Source: Diphasiastrum complanatum
Lineage: Eukaryota; Streptophyta; Lycopodiopsida; Lycopodiales; Lycopodiaceae
Assembly: GCA_029204225.1 (NCBI GenBank)
Contig: CM055102.1
Coordinates: 35,084,585 to 35,148,584 of the forward strand
DNA: 64,000 bases
Reading direction: 5' to 3'
Below are positions 33,641-44,650 of this stretch, piece after piece. The stretch's first letter is position 1. The number at the start of each line of letters is the position of its first letter. The notes under the pieces were generated by a model. The model saw only the letters and a list, made by a program, of their open reading frames with translations. It was not told the DNA's origin and ran no database searches. The translations under genes were made by a program, and so were the position numbers.

Positions 33641-35489
33641 GATGGTTGGAGGGGTGTCCTGTGTGGGCTGATTCTGTGATCGATTTGTATGGGCGCGGCC
33701 AGGCAAAGGTCCGTTGGCAGGACCATCTCAAAGGGGGACCTTGTCTTTGTTACTTGTTAGTAAACCTGCCTGAGTGTCTTACTTGTATGTATTCGTGGTG
33801 AGTCTTAGTACTCGTGCTTTGCCTGGTTTGCATGATTGCTTGTGATACAAGGAGCTGATGGCTCGAGAAGGAACCTTTTCTTTTGAAGGCTGATACCATC
33901 AAACAAAGAGGACTACAAAATCTGTGGGGCGGATTTGCAGTTCAAGTACTCACACGTGAACGACAACGAAACGACTCAATGTTTGCAAAGGATGGATGGC
34001 TAGCCTATTTCTTGGGTTAGTTTCATTTGCGACAACGCCCACCAGACGCAAGCAGGAAGTCAAAAGTTGGAAAGGGCAATTTCAGGGGAGATCTTCTATG
34101 GAGCAGTTGGTCTTCATTTTGGGACGGCCACCTTCGGAACTGAAACTCACTGAGCATGGGTGATATCCAGTATCAGTTGGGTTTTTCCTCAAAGGGGAAA
34201 AGACTAGGATCCTCTTCAGAGATTGGCAACAAGTTGGATCGAGCCATAATCCTAGCAGATGGGAAGCAAAGTGTTGGAAAGGCTTTTTGTCCGAAGAACT
34301 CTACTCTAAAGTTCGATCAGCTGATTTATTAAGTGGAGGGGAACTATCACACACACCTCTCTCTTGGGGCAAATTTTGAATTAAAGTTGATCAAAATGGG
34401 GGCAAATTCAAGGTGACCTAGCCATACTCACACGAGGAGACTGGCGAACTTTGGACCTAATAAGTTGACAAGTTTTTGTTGTGGAAAGGAAAGTTTGTTA
34501 TAGGCTTTCTCTGGACCAGCAATGATGAGGAAACATATGAGTACGCTGGCTTGTGTTACGTGTAAGGCAGCTGATCAATGAAGGAACTGAGAAAGTTGAG
34601 TCTTGCATGAGAGACTTGGTATTTCGAACGGACGCTAAGGGACAGTTCGCGTTGAGATCGGACTAGTGCAAACTCTGGGTGCATGTGTCTGATTCAAAGA
34701 GAGCTACTTGAAGCCAAGTTCGATGTACACTTCTTGTTTTGACTATGAGGCAACTGACCAGTGATGGAATTGTGAAAGTCAAGTTTTGCGCGACGGACAT
34801 GGTGCTTCAAACAAACGCGAAGAGATAGTTCGGATGCGGATCAAACTGGTGCGACCCTTTGGCTTTCCACGAGGTCAATGGTTACATTTGGGCTGATTCA
34901 AAGAGCCACTTCAAGCTAAGTGAGAGGTGCATTGCGAAGTACTCAATCTTTGCCTACCTTAAAGAGCCAAGATGGAAAAGTATCAAGATCAGGCTGGGAC
35001 AAGGAGAGAAATCAAGGTGCAGAAGCAACAAGGCACGAAGTGGACCATAAAGTGTGCAATCAAACGATAAATCCTTCGGCTCAGGGAGCCTTGATACTTG
35101 TGCGGAACTGAACAAATCTGGAGCTCAGGGAGCTCAACACAAAGTGCATCAAGGACAAATCAGGAGCTCAAAGGAGTTCCAAAGTCGAAAGTCAGAAGCG
35201 ACAGGGGCGAACATTTCAAAGAAAGGCCTCTGTCACCAGTTAATAAGGTTCTCGGGTTTTACGAAAGCGATATCAAATCTACGCTTTTCTCAGACAAAGA
35301 TATATTTTCAAGTTATGTAATTTTTCAGTACAAAGAGCTGAGCCTCCGACTTGTGGTGTGCCAGCTTCAATGTTAATAAAAAGTGGCCAGTAAATTGAGT
35401 ACTGTGCCAAGTAGCTTAAATGTATAGTTATTTTAATTGGGAGAGACCTTTACTTTAATCTGACATCTGATGAGGACATCAGATTTTAT

Positions 35490-35503
35490 AAAGGTGGGGT
35501 GGA
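35490..35503 (+). other. LARD-2 polypurine tract
   Basis: aaggtggggtgga directly before the right LTR start. Confidence 0.88.
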
Positions 35504-36655
35504 TGTTGTAAAACTACCTTTACAAACTTTACTTCCGGCGCCATCGGCGCCAGCTATGTCCCCGGTGCCAGCAGCACCCCTGCTGCTCCCGGCGCCACTG
35601 TGACCAGAATCCAGCCGGCGCCAAGTTCCTATGGCTGAAAATCTTTGATCGGTTCTAGCGAAGTCCAGAGAGCTCAGATCGATGTGCAATCACCTCACAC
35701 GATCTAGGCATGATTAAAGGAAGCCTGGGGATCAATAAAATCTAGAGAGAGAAAATGACTTTCTAGAAAGAGAAAATCCTAGAGAGAGAAAAACGTGCTT
35801 TACCAGCTTGGGTAGAGTGCTTGGTATGAGGGGGGGTGCCGAATCACACCAATACTATAGGGGAGTGCGGGTTGCGACTCAGGGCGAGCTCCAACCAAGT
35901 CTCAGCCTCCCTTGCTGGAATGTTGTCATGGCTCTCGCCTTGGCATGCTAGCACCCCGGAGACTAGGGTCGGTCACACACTTGAAATGTAACCTTCTCAG
36001 ATTTATCAATAAAGTGGGATTTTTCTCAAACTGACTCTGATTACCTTCTGGGTTTCAGTGTTCGGTAAAAGCGCCAGTTGTAAGGCCGCTTTCAAAATTT
36101 TTAACTTGGCACATAGCTGAGGGTCGTATCCCGGGACGCCAGCGGTATGCCGTCGGGACCATTCGGTCCGTGGCGCCAGCGGTATGCTGTCGGGACCATT
36201 TGGTCCAAGAACTGGTTGTTTCCATATCTGTCGCCACTTGTGGTTCTGAGTGTTCCTTGCATGAACGTGAATGGGTTAAGCTCTTGGGGAACGGGCTCTA
36301 ACCTGTCGGCTGAGTTGGATGGCTTGCTTGGGTGGATGTTACCTGTTTATGGCTGTCCAGTCTGGCGTGGCGCCAGGTTGGCTTCCAGCGCTCGTGACGA
36401 AGCTTTCAGTTGGTTAAGTCTGATGTAAGTCAGACCGCTTGCTTGGAATGGATGTTACTCGTTTGTAACGAAGCTTCGAGTTGGTTAAGTTTGATGTATG
36501 TCGGGCGGCTTGCTTGGAGGGAAGTCACCCACATCGGGACCCCCGATCTGGCATGGCGCCAGGTTGGATCTCAATGTTGGTCCTCGGAACTTCAAGTTGG
36601 TTAAGTCTGATCGTTGTTGGCGAGTTGGCTGCTTGTATGTCAAGTGGGTTCGGAT
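35504..36655 (+). repeat. LARD-2 3' LTR (3'-truncated)
   Basis: 1,152 bp, near-identical to the 5' LTR over its length; ends abruptly 66 bp before the expected CA terminus. Confidence 0.92.
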
Positions 36656-37685
36656 CGCCCAAGGCAAGCCAAGGGTGGTCACTATGATTCAGAGATGGAT
36701 GTCGTGAGATGGACGGATGCATTAGCAACGATTGACTACCAAGCATGTCAATACGAATCTGATCCTGAACCTAGCACATCTTCACCCAAGTGTTACACCA
36801 TGGATACACCAATTACATTTGGAGTGAATATGATAAATGTAGCATGGCTGTCAACAGAATCTACTAAGAACTCAGTGGACGATAATTTAGTCCCTTGGCA
36901 ACATGCTCTGACTTATAACAAGGAGACTGAACTAACTGATGAGCAGGTTCTACAACAAATGGACCCAGAACGTTATAGAATTAAGAAAGTACCAGCTTAA
37001 TCGTTGCAAAAATCTGCTATGACGAAAGTTTCAAGGATAGATCCACCAAGGGCACTTGCAAACAAGTTGAAGCTATGCTACAACTAGGTGATCCGATGGA
37101 GTGATCTACCCAAAGAAGCTATAACTAAAGTGGATGTTGATATTTGCAACCATGAGACGAATGTCACACCAGTTCCGAAGAAAGACAACAAGGACGAATC
37201 TACTGATATCACAAAAGTAGGCAAAAAGAAGGTGTTGGATTCCTTGAAGTCAATCAGGATAAACTCTGATACAACGTCATCCTCCTCTCAAATGACGAAA
37301 AATAAAAAAATGACCAGTCGGGCTAAGATCAATATGTTGAAGGAGGAATCTTGACGAGCACCAGTTCACGAGATGCCCTGAGACCTTCAAGAATTATACC
37401 TTGGATGATGTGGTAATTATGATGTCGCAAGCCCAGCAAGAACCTGATCAAAGTCAGGCACCAGCGGAACAAGTCTTCGAAGGACTTGCGCGAATGCAAT
37501 CCATGAACCTTACCAAGCCAGGTAAAGAAGAAAAGATCGTATACATGGGAGAGTAGTTAACGCCCACATAATTCAAAAGGCTATGATCATTGTTGGTGGA
37601 GTACAAGGATTGTTTTGCCTGGAACTACAGTGATCTGAAGGGCATTCCACCAACAATAGTCTAACACACCATACCCTTGGTGGAT
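36656..37685 (+). pseudogene. Gypsy copy G3 linker after protease and first residues of reverse transcriptase
   Basis: After LARD-2 the frame resumes with RPRQAKGGHYDSE and continues through DTPITFGVNMINVAW and LTDEQVLQQMDPE, aligning with G1 at 24,730-25,060. Further on, EYKDCFAWNYSDLKGIPP at about 37,595-37,648 is the conserved entry to Gypsy RT (pattern FKDxFAWxYxDMxGI). The RT itself is absent: after HTIPLVDEY the sequence passes straight to the accessory ORF tail (HESSRGGW at about 37,695). Multiple stops and frameshifts. Confidence 0.8.
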
Positions 37686-38188
37686 GAATATCCCCACGAG
37701 TCATCAAGAGGCGGCTGGCAGATATCCTTTTTGGCACAAACCATAAAAGGCAACGAGCTGCAAGCACTACCCACCCTCCAACCACAACCTGAGTGGCACC
37801 AGCAGCTATTCGAATGGGACCTTGTGGCCATCAAGGCCTATGTGACCAGTCCGCAATAGCTAAGGGTGAACGCGCATTTCTTGCGATGCACACGACGATC
37901 CAAATGGGCGAAATGTGGCACTCCTCTAGACAAGATCACCATCCAGAACTGTAATTGGCCGAGAATTCCTTCAATGCACGGTTGGGATACGGATGTAGAT
38001 GCCCAAAGGGCTCTCATCCAATTTTCTAATAAGTATTTCAATTGCCTTGACCCAACAGTCCGCGCGACAGCCACTTACGCCCGAGACTTAGAGCAACTCA
38101 TGAAAATTGAAACAAAGTGGGACAATTTTCTCTCCCCAATATTCTTTTATCCAAATAAGGCGTTAGCCTTAGAGAAAGTGGAAGATCA
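37686..38188 (+). pseudogene. C-terminal part of the Gypsy accessory ORF in copy G3 (first segment)
   Basis: It begins with PHESSRGGWQISFL, sharing HESSRGGW with the accessory ORF at 6,897-9,396. It continues with EWHQQLFEWDLVAIKAY, a TAG at 37,857-37,859, and a well-kept frame with TPLDKITIQNCNWPRIP, RALIQFSNKYFNCLDP and SPIFFYPNKALALEK. It is interrupted by the Copia insertion at 38,188 and resumes at 44,405. I recognise no domain family. Its location before the G3 LTR says it is the last ORF of the element. Confidence 0.55.
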
Positions 38189-38925
38189 TGTTGATTTTCA
38201 CACGTGTGGACTGTCCACTACATGTACTTGTGATCTCCTAAGGTGTGTAGATGCACCAAGATCAAGACTAGATTGAGATTCAAGATCAATCTTGTGTCCT
38301 ATGGCAAAAACACACTACTACATGCATTCAATCACTTCCAACTCTCACTCACACGTGTGGGAAGTATTCAAAAAATAATCTAAGTAAAAACAAGCTGCTC
38401 TCCTCGGGTAGAGAGAGAAAATGCATCAAGAGCTCTTGGGTAGAGAGAGAAAGCTAGAAATCCAATAACTCACAAAATCCATGAAATCACCAAATCAATT
38501 GATTTCAAAATGAGGAGTACAATGATACTAGTAGGTCCATGAGCTACCACTATGCTTAACTATGATTGGACTACATTTTGTCACCTCTTGATCCTATTGG
38601 ATCATTGATCTATACACCTCTTAATTCTATTGGACTATATTCAAGCACACCTCAATTTCCTATTGGACCTCACAAGGTTCCACCTCTATATCCTATTGGA
38701 CCTCTTGGAATTCATCAAACAAAAACTTTACACTTGTCTACACTCTAATTAGCAAGTGTTTAGCCTCTTATTCTATTTTGGCTCAATAGTGGCATTACAA
38801 GTGGAAATGCATAATTTGCCATCTATGCCAAATTTATTCCTATCAACATCCTACACTTAGATGCTTGATGTAAAAAACATAAGACCCCTATATCTAACAT
38901 AGATAATCTTTTTCAATTCTTCACA
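38189..38925 (-). repeat. Copia 3' LTR
   Basis: 737 bp. On the minus strand it starts TGTGAAGAATTG and ends AAAATCAACA. It contains two ttcacacgtgtg/tcacacgtgtg palindromic blocks and a 4-fold cctattggacc-like repeat (about 38,590-38,705). Confidence 0.96.
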
Positions 38926-38941
38926 CTCCTCCTAAAAAAAT
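38926..38941 (-). other. Copia polypurine tract
   Basis: Minus strand ttttttaggaggag directly before the 3' LTR start TGTGAAG. Confidence 0.88.
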
Positions 38942-38944
38942 TAT

Positions 38945-40531
38945 CTATGAAGATTTGAGCATTGATCTTGATATAACTCCAAGATTAGATCTATGCTTGA
39001 TGAAAGCACTTTTGCTCAAAGGCTTGGTGAGTAGATCGGCAATACAAGAGGACGCGTTGACATGCTCCAAATAGATTTCTCCTCCAATAAGCTTTTCTCT
39101 TACAAAATGGTGTGCCACTTCTATGTGCTTGCTTCTTGCATGAAATATGGGATTATTGGCAAGAGCTTGGGCCGAGATGTTATCACACTTGATCATTGGT
39201 AGATCATCCTCCTTGATGCACTTTAGTTCCATTAATAACCTCTTGATCCAAAGCACTTCTTTGGTAGTTGTAGTGAGTGCTTTGTACTCGGCCTCACATG
39301 AAGAGAGAGATATAGTATCTTGCTTTTTGGAAAGCCAAGATATTAGATTGCCTCCAAGAAAGATAGTGTATGCACTAATAGACTTTCGATCCATCTTGTC
39401 ACTTGCAAAGTCCGAATCCGAGTGGCCAATAATGGATAGATCTTCACTTTTATAGAGTAGACCATAATCACAAGATGAAGATACATATCTTAGAATCCTC
39501 TTGGCCATCTTCCAATGATGGATCTTAGGTTCTTGCATAAATTGACTCAATTTGTGCACACAAAAACTTAGATCGGGCCTAGTAATGGTAAGCCAAATCA
39601 AGGAGCCTACAAGACTCCTAAAAAGTGTGATGTCCTCAAAGGATCTTTCATCACCTTTATTAGGATCTTTTACAATTTGCTCCATTGGAGTATCTATGCT
39701 CTTAGAATTTTCCATATGGAATTTTTTCAACATAGAGTGAGCATATCTAGATTGGCATATAAAGACATGATTTTCATAAAAATCAATTTCTAGGCCTAGG
39801 ATGTAATGTATCTCTCCTAGATCTTGCATTTTAAACTCACATCCAAGTGCTAGCTTGGTTTCATCAACTAGCTTGATACAACTTCCACAAAAAATAATGT
39901 CATCAACATAAATTAGAAGAATGACAATATTGCTATCAACAAACTTTAGATACATGGAAGGATCATAGTCACTAAGAGTAAATCCTAGTGAGATAAGGAA
40001 AGAGTTAAGTCTTGAATACCATGATCTTGGTGCTTGCTTGAGTCCATAAAGACTTTTGAAGAGCAAGCACACTTTGGACTCATCCTTGATGAATCCTTGA
40101 GGTTGTTCCATATAGATCTCCTCCTCAAGATAACCATTTAGAAAAGCATTGGATACATCTAATTGGAACACCTTCCACTTGAAAAAACAAGCAAGAGAAA
40201 TAAGAATTCTTATTGTCACCATCTTTGCAACGGGTTCAAAGGTCTCCTCATAATCAAGACCATGGATTTGAGCAAATCCTTTGGCACATAATCTTGCTTT
40301 ATGCTTGTTGATGGTGCCACCATGATTGAACTTGATCCGAAATATCCACTTGCAACCAATCACATGCTTGTTGGAAGGAGGATCCACAAGCTCCCAAGTA
40401 TTGTTGGTGATCAATGCATCATACTCTTGCTTCATGGAATCATACCACTCCTTGGTATTGAGTGCCTCTTGTACATTCTTTGGCTCTTCATGAGAGACAT
40501 AAAAAACATAATTAGTGAAATCAAGATCCAC
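38945..40531 (-). CDS. Copia reverse transcriptase-RNase H segment (528 codons, open)
   Basis: In frame with the preceding integrase ORF beyond one TGA. RT blocks: CKWIFRIKFNHGGT, QLDVSNAFLNGYLEEEI, LYGLKQAPRSWY, and the catalytic LLIYVDDIIFCG (about 39,905). The RNase H part has SDSDFASDKMDRKSI, SWLSKKQDTISLSSCEAEY, and ends with HIEVAHHFVREK and ADLLTKPL before the natural stop at 38,945, right beside the PPT. Both enzymatic domains look uninterrupted. Expression would require readthrough or a downstream start, because the polyprotein is broken upstream. Confidence 0.93.
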   Translation of the reverse strand: MDLDFTNYVFYVSHEEPKNVQEALNTKEWYDSMKQEYDALITNNTWELVDPPSNKHVIGCKWIFRIKFNHGGTINKHKARLCAKGFAQIHGLDYEETFEPVAKMVTIRILISLACFFKWKVFQLDVSNAFLNGYLEEEIYMEQPQGFIKDESKVCLLFKSLYGLKQAPRSWYSRLNSFLISLGFTLSDYDPSMYLKFVDSNIVILLIYVDDIIFCGSCIKLVDETKLALGCEFKMQDLGEIHYILGLEIDFYENHVFICQSRYAHSMLKKFHMENSKSIDTPMEQIVKDPNKGDERSFEDITLFRSLVGSLIWLTITRPDLSFCVHKLSQFMQEPKIHHWKMAKRILRYVSSSCDYGLLYKSEDLSIIGHSDSDFASDKMDRKSISAYTIFLGGNLISWLSKKQDTISLSSCEAEYKALTTTTKEVLWIKRLLMELKCIKEDDLPMIKCDNISAQALANNPIFHARSKHIEVAHHFVREKLIGGEIYLEHVNASSCIADLLTKPLSKSAFIKHRSNLGVISRSMLKSS

Positions 40532-40570
40532 TTGTTTGCCTTTGTCAACATATGAGAGCCTCTTAGGCTC

Positions 40571-42127
40571 TCATCTATCTCTCATGGATCTTCTTGGTGA
40601 AAAAATCCGAGGAGAGTCTTCTTCAAATCTCGACCCCATCACATCATGATTGTCTTCAAAATCAATAATTGATGATGCATCCATAGATTTCTTGATCTCG
40701 GCCTCTTCAAATGATGAGTGTTGATCTTCATGAAAGACAACATCTCTACTTTCAATAACTTGAGAAGTAGAGAGTATATAGACTCTATAGGCCTTCTTGG
40801 TGGATGAGTATCCAACCATGATCCCTTTGCATGCACTAGGATCTTCCTTCTTCCTTGTTTCCAAGGGAATATGGACAAAGCATAAGCATCCAAAAACTCT
40901 AAGGTGATCAACCTTAGGCTTCTTCAAAAATAAGATTTCATATGGTGACTTTCCTCCAAGAGCTATATGTGGGAGCCTATTGCAAAGATAATTTGCACAA
41001 TTAATGGCTTCTCCCCAAAAATCTTTGGGCAAAGATGCCTCAATTCTCATAGATTTTGCACATTCACATACAGATCTATTCTTTCTCTCGGCCACTCCAT
41101 TTTGAGATGGAGAGTAGGCACAAGAAAACTCTCTTTTAATGCCTTCAAGCTCACAAAAGTCTTGAAATTTATTGGAGATATATTCACCACATCCATCACT
41201 TCTAAGAGCTTTAATCTTGAATGAGAATTGCTTCTCTACATAAGCTTTGAAAATAAGGAAATGATCAAACACCATAGATTTTGAAGCAAGAAGATATATC
41301 CAAGTGAATCTTGTGTAATCATCAATGAAAGTAACAAAACAAGTGGCTCCTCCCTTGCTTGTAGTTGATGAGAAATGCACATCCGAGTGGATTAACTCCA
41401 AAGGATGCTTGCTTTTGATAGAAGATCTTGTAAATGGCTTTTTGTGAGATTTAGCAATAGCACAAGCCTCACAAGGCTTGATCTTCTTGGATAATGACTT
41501 TGGCAAGCCAATAGCTTTGGATTCTTTGATCATAGAGAGCATGGATTTGTAGTTGGGATGTCCCAACCTCCTATGCCATAATTCCTCCATAGAGAGCTTG
41601 TTCACAAGAGCAACATTACAAGCATTCACATACTCATTTGGATCTAGTTTATAGATGCCACCAAATCTAGATCCTAATGCAAGTATCTCATCATTCTTCT
41701 TGATAGTGCAAGTATCAATATTGAATTTTACATCAAGGCCATTATCAAGCAATTGGCCAACACTAATAAGATTCTTGGTAAGCTTAGGTACATAAAAAAC
41801 TCTAGAGAGAGAAAGAACTTTAGAGGATGCAAGCTTCAAGGGAATGTTCCCTATGCCTTCAATAGGACATTCAAAATCATTTGCACTGTATATTGATTTC
41901 TTCACTCCATCATAAGGTGCAATAGAAGAGAAAGAGTCCTTGGAGCTACACATATGTGAAGAGGCTCCACTATCAATATACCATAGGCCGTCCTTCTTGA
42001 AAGGAGTAGATGAGAAACTAGAGACCATAAGAGATCCCTCTCCATCACTTGCAATAGTGTCTTGAGTTGATTCTTCTTTTTGAAGCAATTGGTGGCATAA
42101 TGACCTTTCTTGCCACAATAAAAGCAC
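40571..42127 (-). pseudogene. Copia protease-integrase polyprotein segment (518 codons), ended by a TGA
   Basis: The open frame carries protease WYIDSGASSHM (about 41,970), pre-integrase NLISVGQLLDNGLDV, zinc site WHRRLGHPNY and CEACAIAKSH, and the complete DDE core: first Asp in LIHSDVHFS, second in ALRSDGCGEY, Glu in SQNGVAERKNRS. It reads out of the gag frame by a -1 relation near 42,090, probably an indel since the sister element keeps one frame there. TGA at 40,571-40,573 follows SPRRSMRDR; the next residues (EPKRLSYVDKGK) continue in the same frame into the RT ORF, so this is a single stop, consistent with CGA to TGA. Confidence 0.95.
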
Positions 42128-42231
42128 TTGATCTTCTTCTTCTTCTTGAGCTTGGATGATGAAGCATTAGAAGAATCATCTTCCTCCTCATCTTTGTCTT
42201 TGGATTTGACTTTGTCCTTGCTTGAGGATTG

Positions 42232-42906
42232 TTAATGTTGGTTCTTGCTCCTCTCTTTGTGCTTATCCTTGGCAAAGAGAGCTTTGCCATCATTATGAGT
42301 GAGAGAAAGCTTGTCTATCCTCAAGAGCTTATACTCTTGTCTTGATTCTTCTGAAATTAGCACACTTTGGAGAGCCTCCAAACTTGGTAGCTCCTCCTTA
42401 ATGGCATAGGATTGGACAAGATTATCAAATTCACTTCTCAAGCCATTGAGAATGACTTGAACTAGCTCATTTTGATTGATGGAATCACCAATACAAGCAA
42501 GCTCTTTATGAATATCTTTTACTCTCAATACATAACTAGATGCACTCTCATCACTCTTTTGGCTACTTTGAAAGATTTGATTCCTAAGAGTGAGAAGCCT
42601 AGAGGTATTCTTAGCCTCATAGATAGTCTTGAGACAATCCCAAGCTTCTTTGGCTGTTGTACAAGTACCTATCTCCCTCAATATCTCATTAGAGACATTC
42701 ATCTTAATGTAGTGGAGAGCCATCCTAGCTCTCTTTTTGTATTTTTGAACCTCTTGAAGAACTTGTGGTTCTTCTTCAAGGCCAAGAACTATGTCCATCA
42801 CGTCTTGAAGGATCAAGATGGACTCCATCCTCATTTTCGAAATTGAATAATTTGAAGTGGTCAATCTTTCACTTGGTTCCAACAAGGATGAACCCATTGA
42901 AGACAT
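42232..42906 (-). pseudogene. Copia gag with one premature stop
   Basis: Gag forms the virus-like particle. The start is chosen at MSSMGSSLLEPSERL (42,906) because the related plus-strand copy starts at the equivalent MASMGG; an in-frame ATG also exists at 42,960. The Copia gag core is clear (AWDCLKTIYEAKNTSRL, VILNGLRSEFDNLVQSY). A TAA at 42,232-42,234 ends the frame. Reading on in the same frame gives a Lys/Asp/Ser-rich stretch and the zinc knuckle CFYCGKKGHYATNC (about 42,120-42,080). The stop therefore separates the capsid part from the RNA-binding knuckle. Confidence 0.93.
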
Positions 42907-43650
42907 TTGAAGTGAAGAAAACTCAAATGATGAACAATAAATGTTGCTACACACTTTCAATAGGATCCAATAATTGAGTACTATCTCCTCCTATGAAAGA
43001 TCTTACAATAATTTGAGAATTGATTCTCACTAGCTACACAAATCTCTCTAAAACAAGATCTATTTCACATCAAATGATGGAGTATAGGCAAAGTTAGGAT
43101 CCAACACTCTTAGCACGTGTGAAATACACTAAGAAACCAAATTTGACTCAAATACAATGATATTGCATGAAACAAAATGGCTAAGATCTCAAAACAGTGC
43201 CTAGATCACATATAGATGAGATTGGCAAGCATACAACTGTGATTTTGGATCAACCAAGCAATCTCCTGACCAAACCAAATGTGTCCACCCAGGTCTAGGT
43301 GCCCTACCTAACCCTCTTCAAAAGCTTATAACTTTTGATTGGCTCAACCAAATGGAATGAAATTGATTGCAACAGAAACTAGACAAAAATAGCTTCAAAA
43401 CAAGCTATCAAGCAAGATAAATGGATCAAACATGAGAGAGAACTTCCAAACTGAAATTGGATGTTCCTCACACGTGTCTGAGCACCTGATTCCGTACAGT
43501 ACCAGGTCAGACCCAATCAATGTCCTTTTGATCTCTTTTGATCCAAGATTGAACAAGATAGCTAGGAAAATGGGCCTTGACAACTTCTAGCTCAAGATTG
43601 ACGAAAATTTTTCACTTAGATGGATCAAAATGCATGGTAACCTTAGGTAG

Positions 43651-43662
43651 GCTCTGATACCA
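43651..43662 (-). other. Copia primer-binding site, initiator tRNA-Met type
   Basis: gctctgatacca on the plus strand directly abutting the 5' LTR. Confidence 0.95.
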
Positions 43663-44399
43663 TGTTGATTTTTACACGTGTGGACTGTCCACTACATGTA
43701 CTTGTGATCTCCTAAGGTGTGTAGATGCACCAAGATCAAGACTAGATTGAGATTCAAGATCAATCTTGTATCCTATGGCAAAAACACACTACTACATGCA
43801 TTCAATCACTTCCAACTCTCACTCACACGTGTGGGAAGTATTCAAAAAATAATCTAAGTAAAAACAAGCTGCTCTCCTCGGGTAGAGAGAGAAAATGCAT
43901 CAAGAGCTCTCGGGTAGAGAGAGAAAGCTAGAAATCCAATAACTCACAAAATCCATGAAATCACCAAATCAATTAATTTCAAAATAAGGAGTACAATGAT
44001 ACTAGTAGGTCCACGAGCTACCACTATGCTTAACTATGATTGGACCACATTTTGTCACCTCTTGATCCTATTGGATCATTGATCTATGCACCTCTTAATT
44101 CTATTGGACTATATTCAAGCACACCTCAATTTCCTATTGGACCTCACAAGGTTCCACCTCTATATCCTATTGGACCTCTTGGAATTCATCAAACAAAAAC
44201 TTTACACTTGTCTACACTCTAATTAGCAAGTGTTTAGCCTCTTACTCTATTTTGGCTCAATAGTGGCATTACAAGTGGAAATGCATAATTTGCCATCTAT
44301 GCCAAATTTATTCCTATCAACATCCTACACTTAGATGCTTGATGTAAAAAACATAAGACCCCTATATCTAACATAGATAATCTTTTTCAATTCTTCATA
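43663..44399 (-). repeat. Copia 5' LTR
   Basis: 737 bp, partner of 38,189-38,925, adjacent to the PBS at 43,651-43,662. Confidence 0.96.
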
Positions 44400-44404
44400 G
44401 ATCA

Positions 44405-44600
44405 GCTTCCAGTAGCTCAAGTTTACTACCAAGCCGCATTCTTTGGCGATCCATGGACGCGCCGATTCCAAGTGTGAGTCGACCAAAGCTGGATAACAGG
44501 AGAGACACGCCCAAGGACTTGAAGAAGCTAGACCGAATAAACTTTATGGAAGATGTCACTGGCTACCTGATCCACCAGAGGCAGCCAAGAAGACTTTGTA
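44405..44600 (+). pseudogene. C-terminal part of the Gypsy accessory ORF in copy G3 (second segment)
   Basis: Joining 38,188 to the sequence after the target duplication restores the reading frame (KVEDQLPVAQVYYQAAF, then FFGDPWTRRF). This confirms both the ORF and the clean Copia insertion. A frame change near 44,460 leads to PSVSRPKLDNRR and FMEDVTGYLIHQRQP before the coding signal fades at about 44,600. Confidence 0.6.
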
Positions 44601-44650
44601 CTAAACTGGCAAAGTGCCGAGGTACCGACACTACTTCAGGCCATGGGTCC

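Larger units (their letters stand above)
31560..36655 (+). mobile_element. LARD-2: non-autonomous LTR retrotransposon (plus strand), right end deleted
   Basis: Same family as LARD-1 but opposite orientation. It has a left LTR at 31,560-32,777, PBS at 32,780-32,791, an internal region with no gag-pol, PPT at 35,490-35,503, and a right LTR at 35,504-36,655 that lacks its last ~66 bp. The right break lies in the middle of a conserved LTR sequence (cggat at 36,651-36,655), and the flanking G3 protease region is missing about 350 bp compared with G1. A deletion therefore removed the LTR end together with target DNA, and the target duplication cannot be checked. The left flank is atatc. Confidence 0.93.
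38189..44399 (-). mobile_element. Nearly intact young Copia retrotransposon with GATCA target duplication
   Basis: 6,211 bp. LTRs at 38,189-38,925 and 43,663-44,399 (737 bp each) differ at about ten sites, all transitions by my count. GATCA at 38,184-38,188 and 44,400-44,404 is a perfect 5-bp target duplication. PBS, PPT, gag, protease, integrase, RT and RNase H are all present on the minus strand. Only three coding lesions are visible: a TAA at 42,232, a frame change near 42,090, and a TGA at 40,571. It lies within the accessory ORF of Gypsy copy G3. Confidence 0.97.

Noticed and set aside
25453-36687. Repeated open frames of 60-137 codons (MSGGLLGGK..., MPSGPFGPW..., MVKSDVSQ...) in LARD LTRs
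   Set aside because: They recur because the LTR is repeated four times; several overlapping frames are open at once, typical of GC-rich non-coding DNA.
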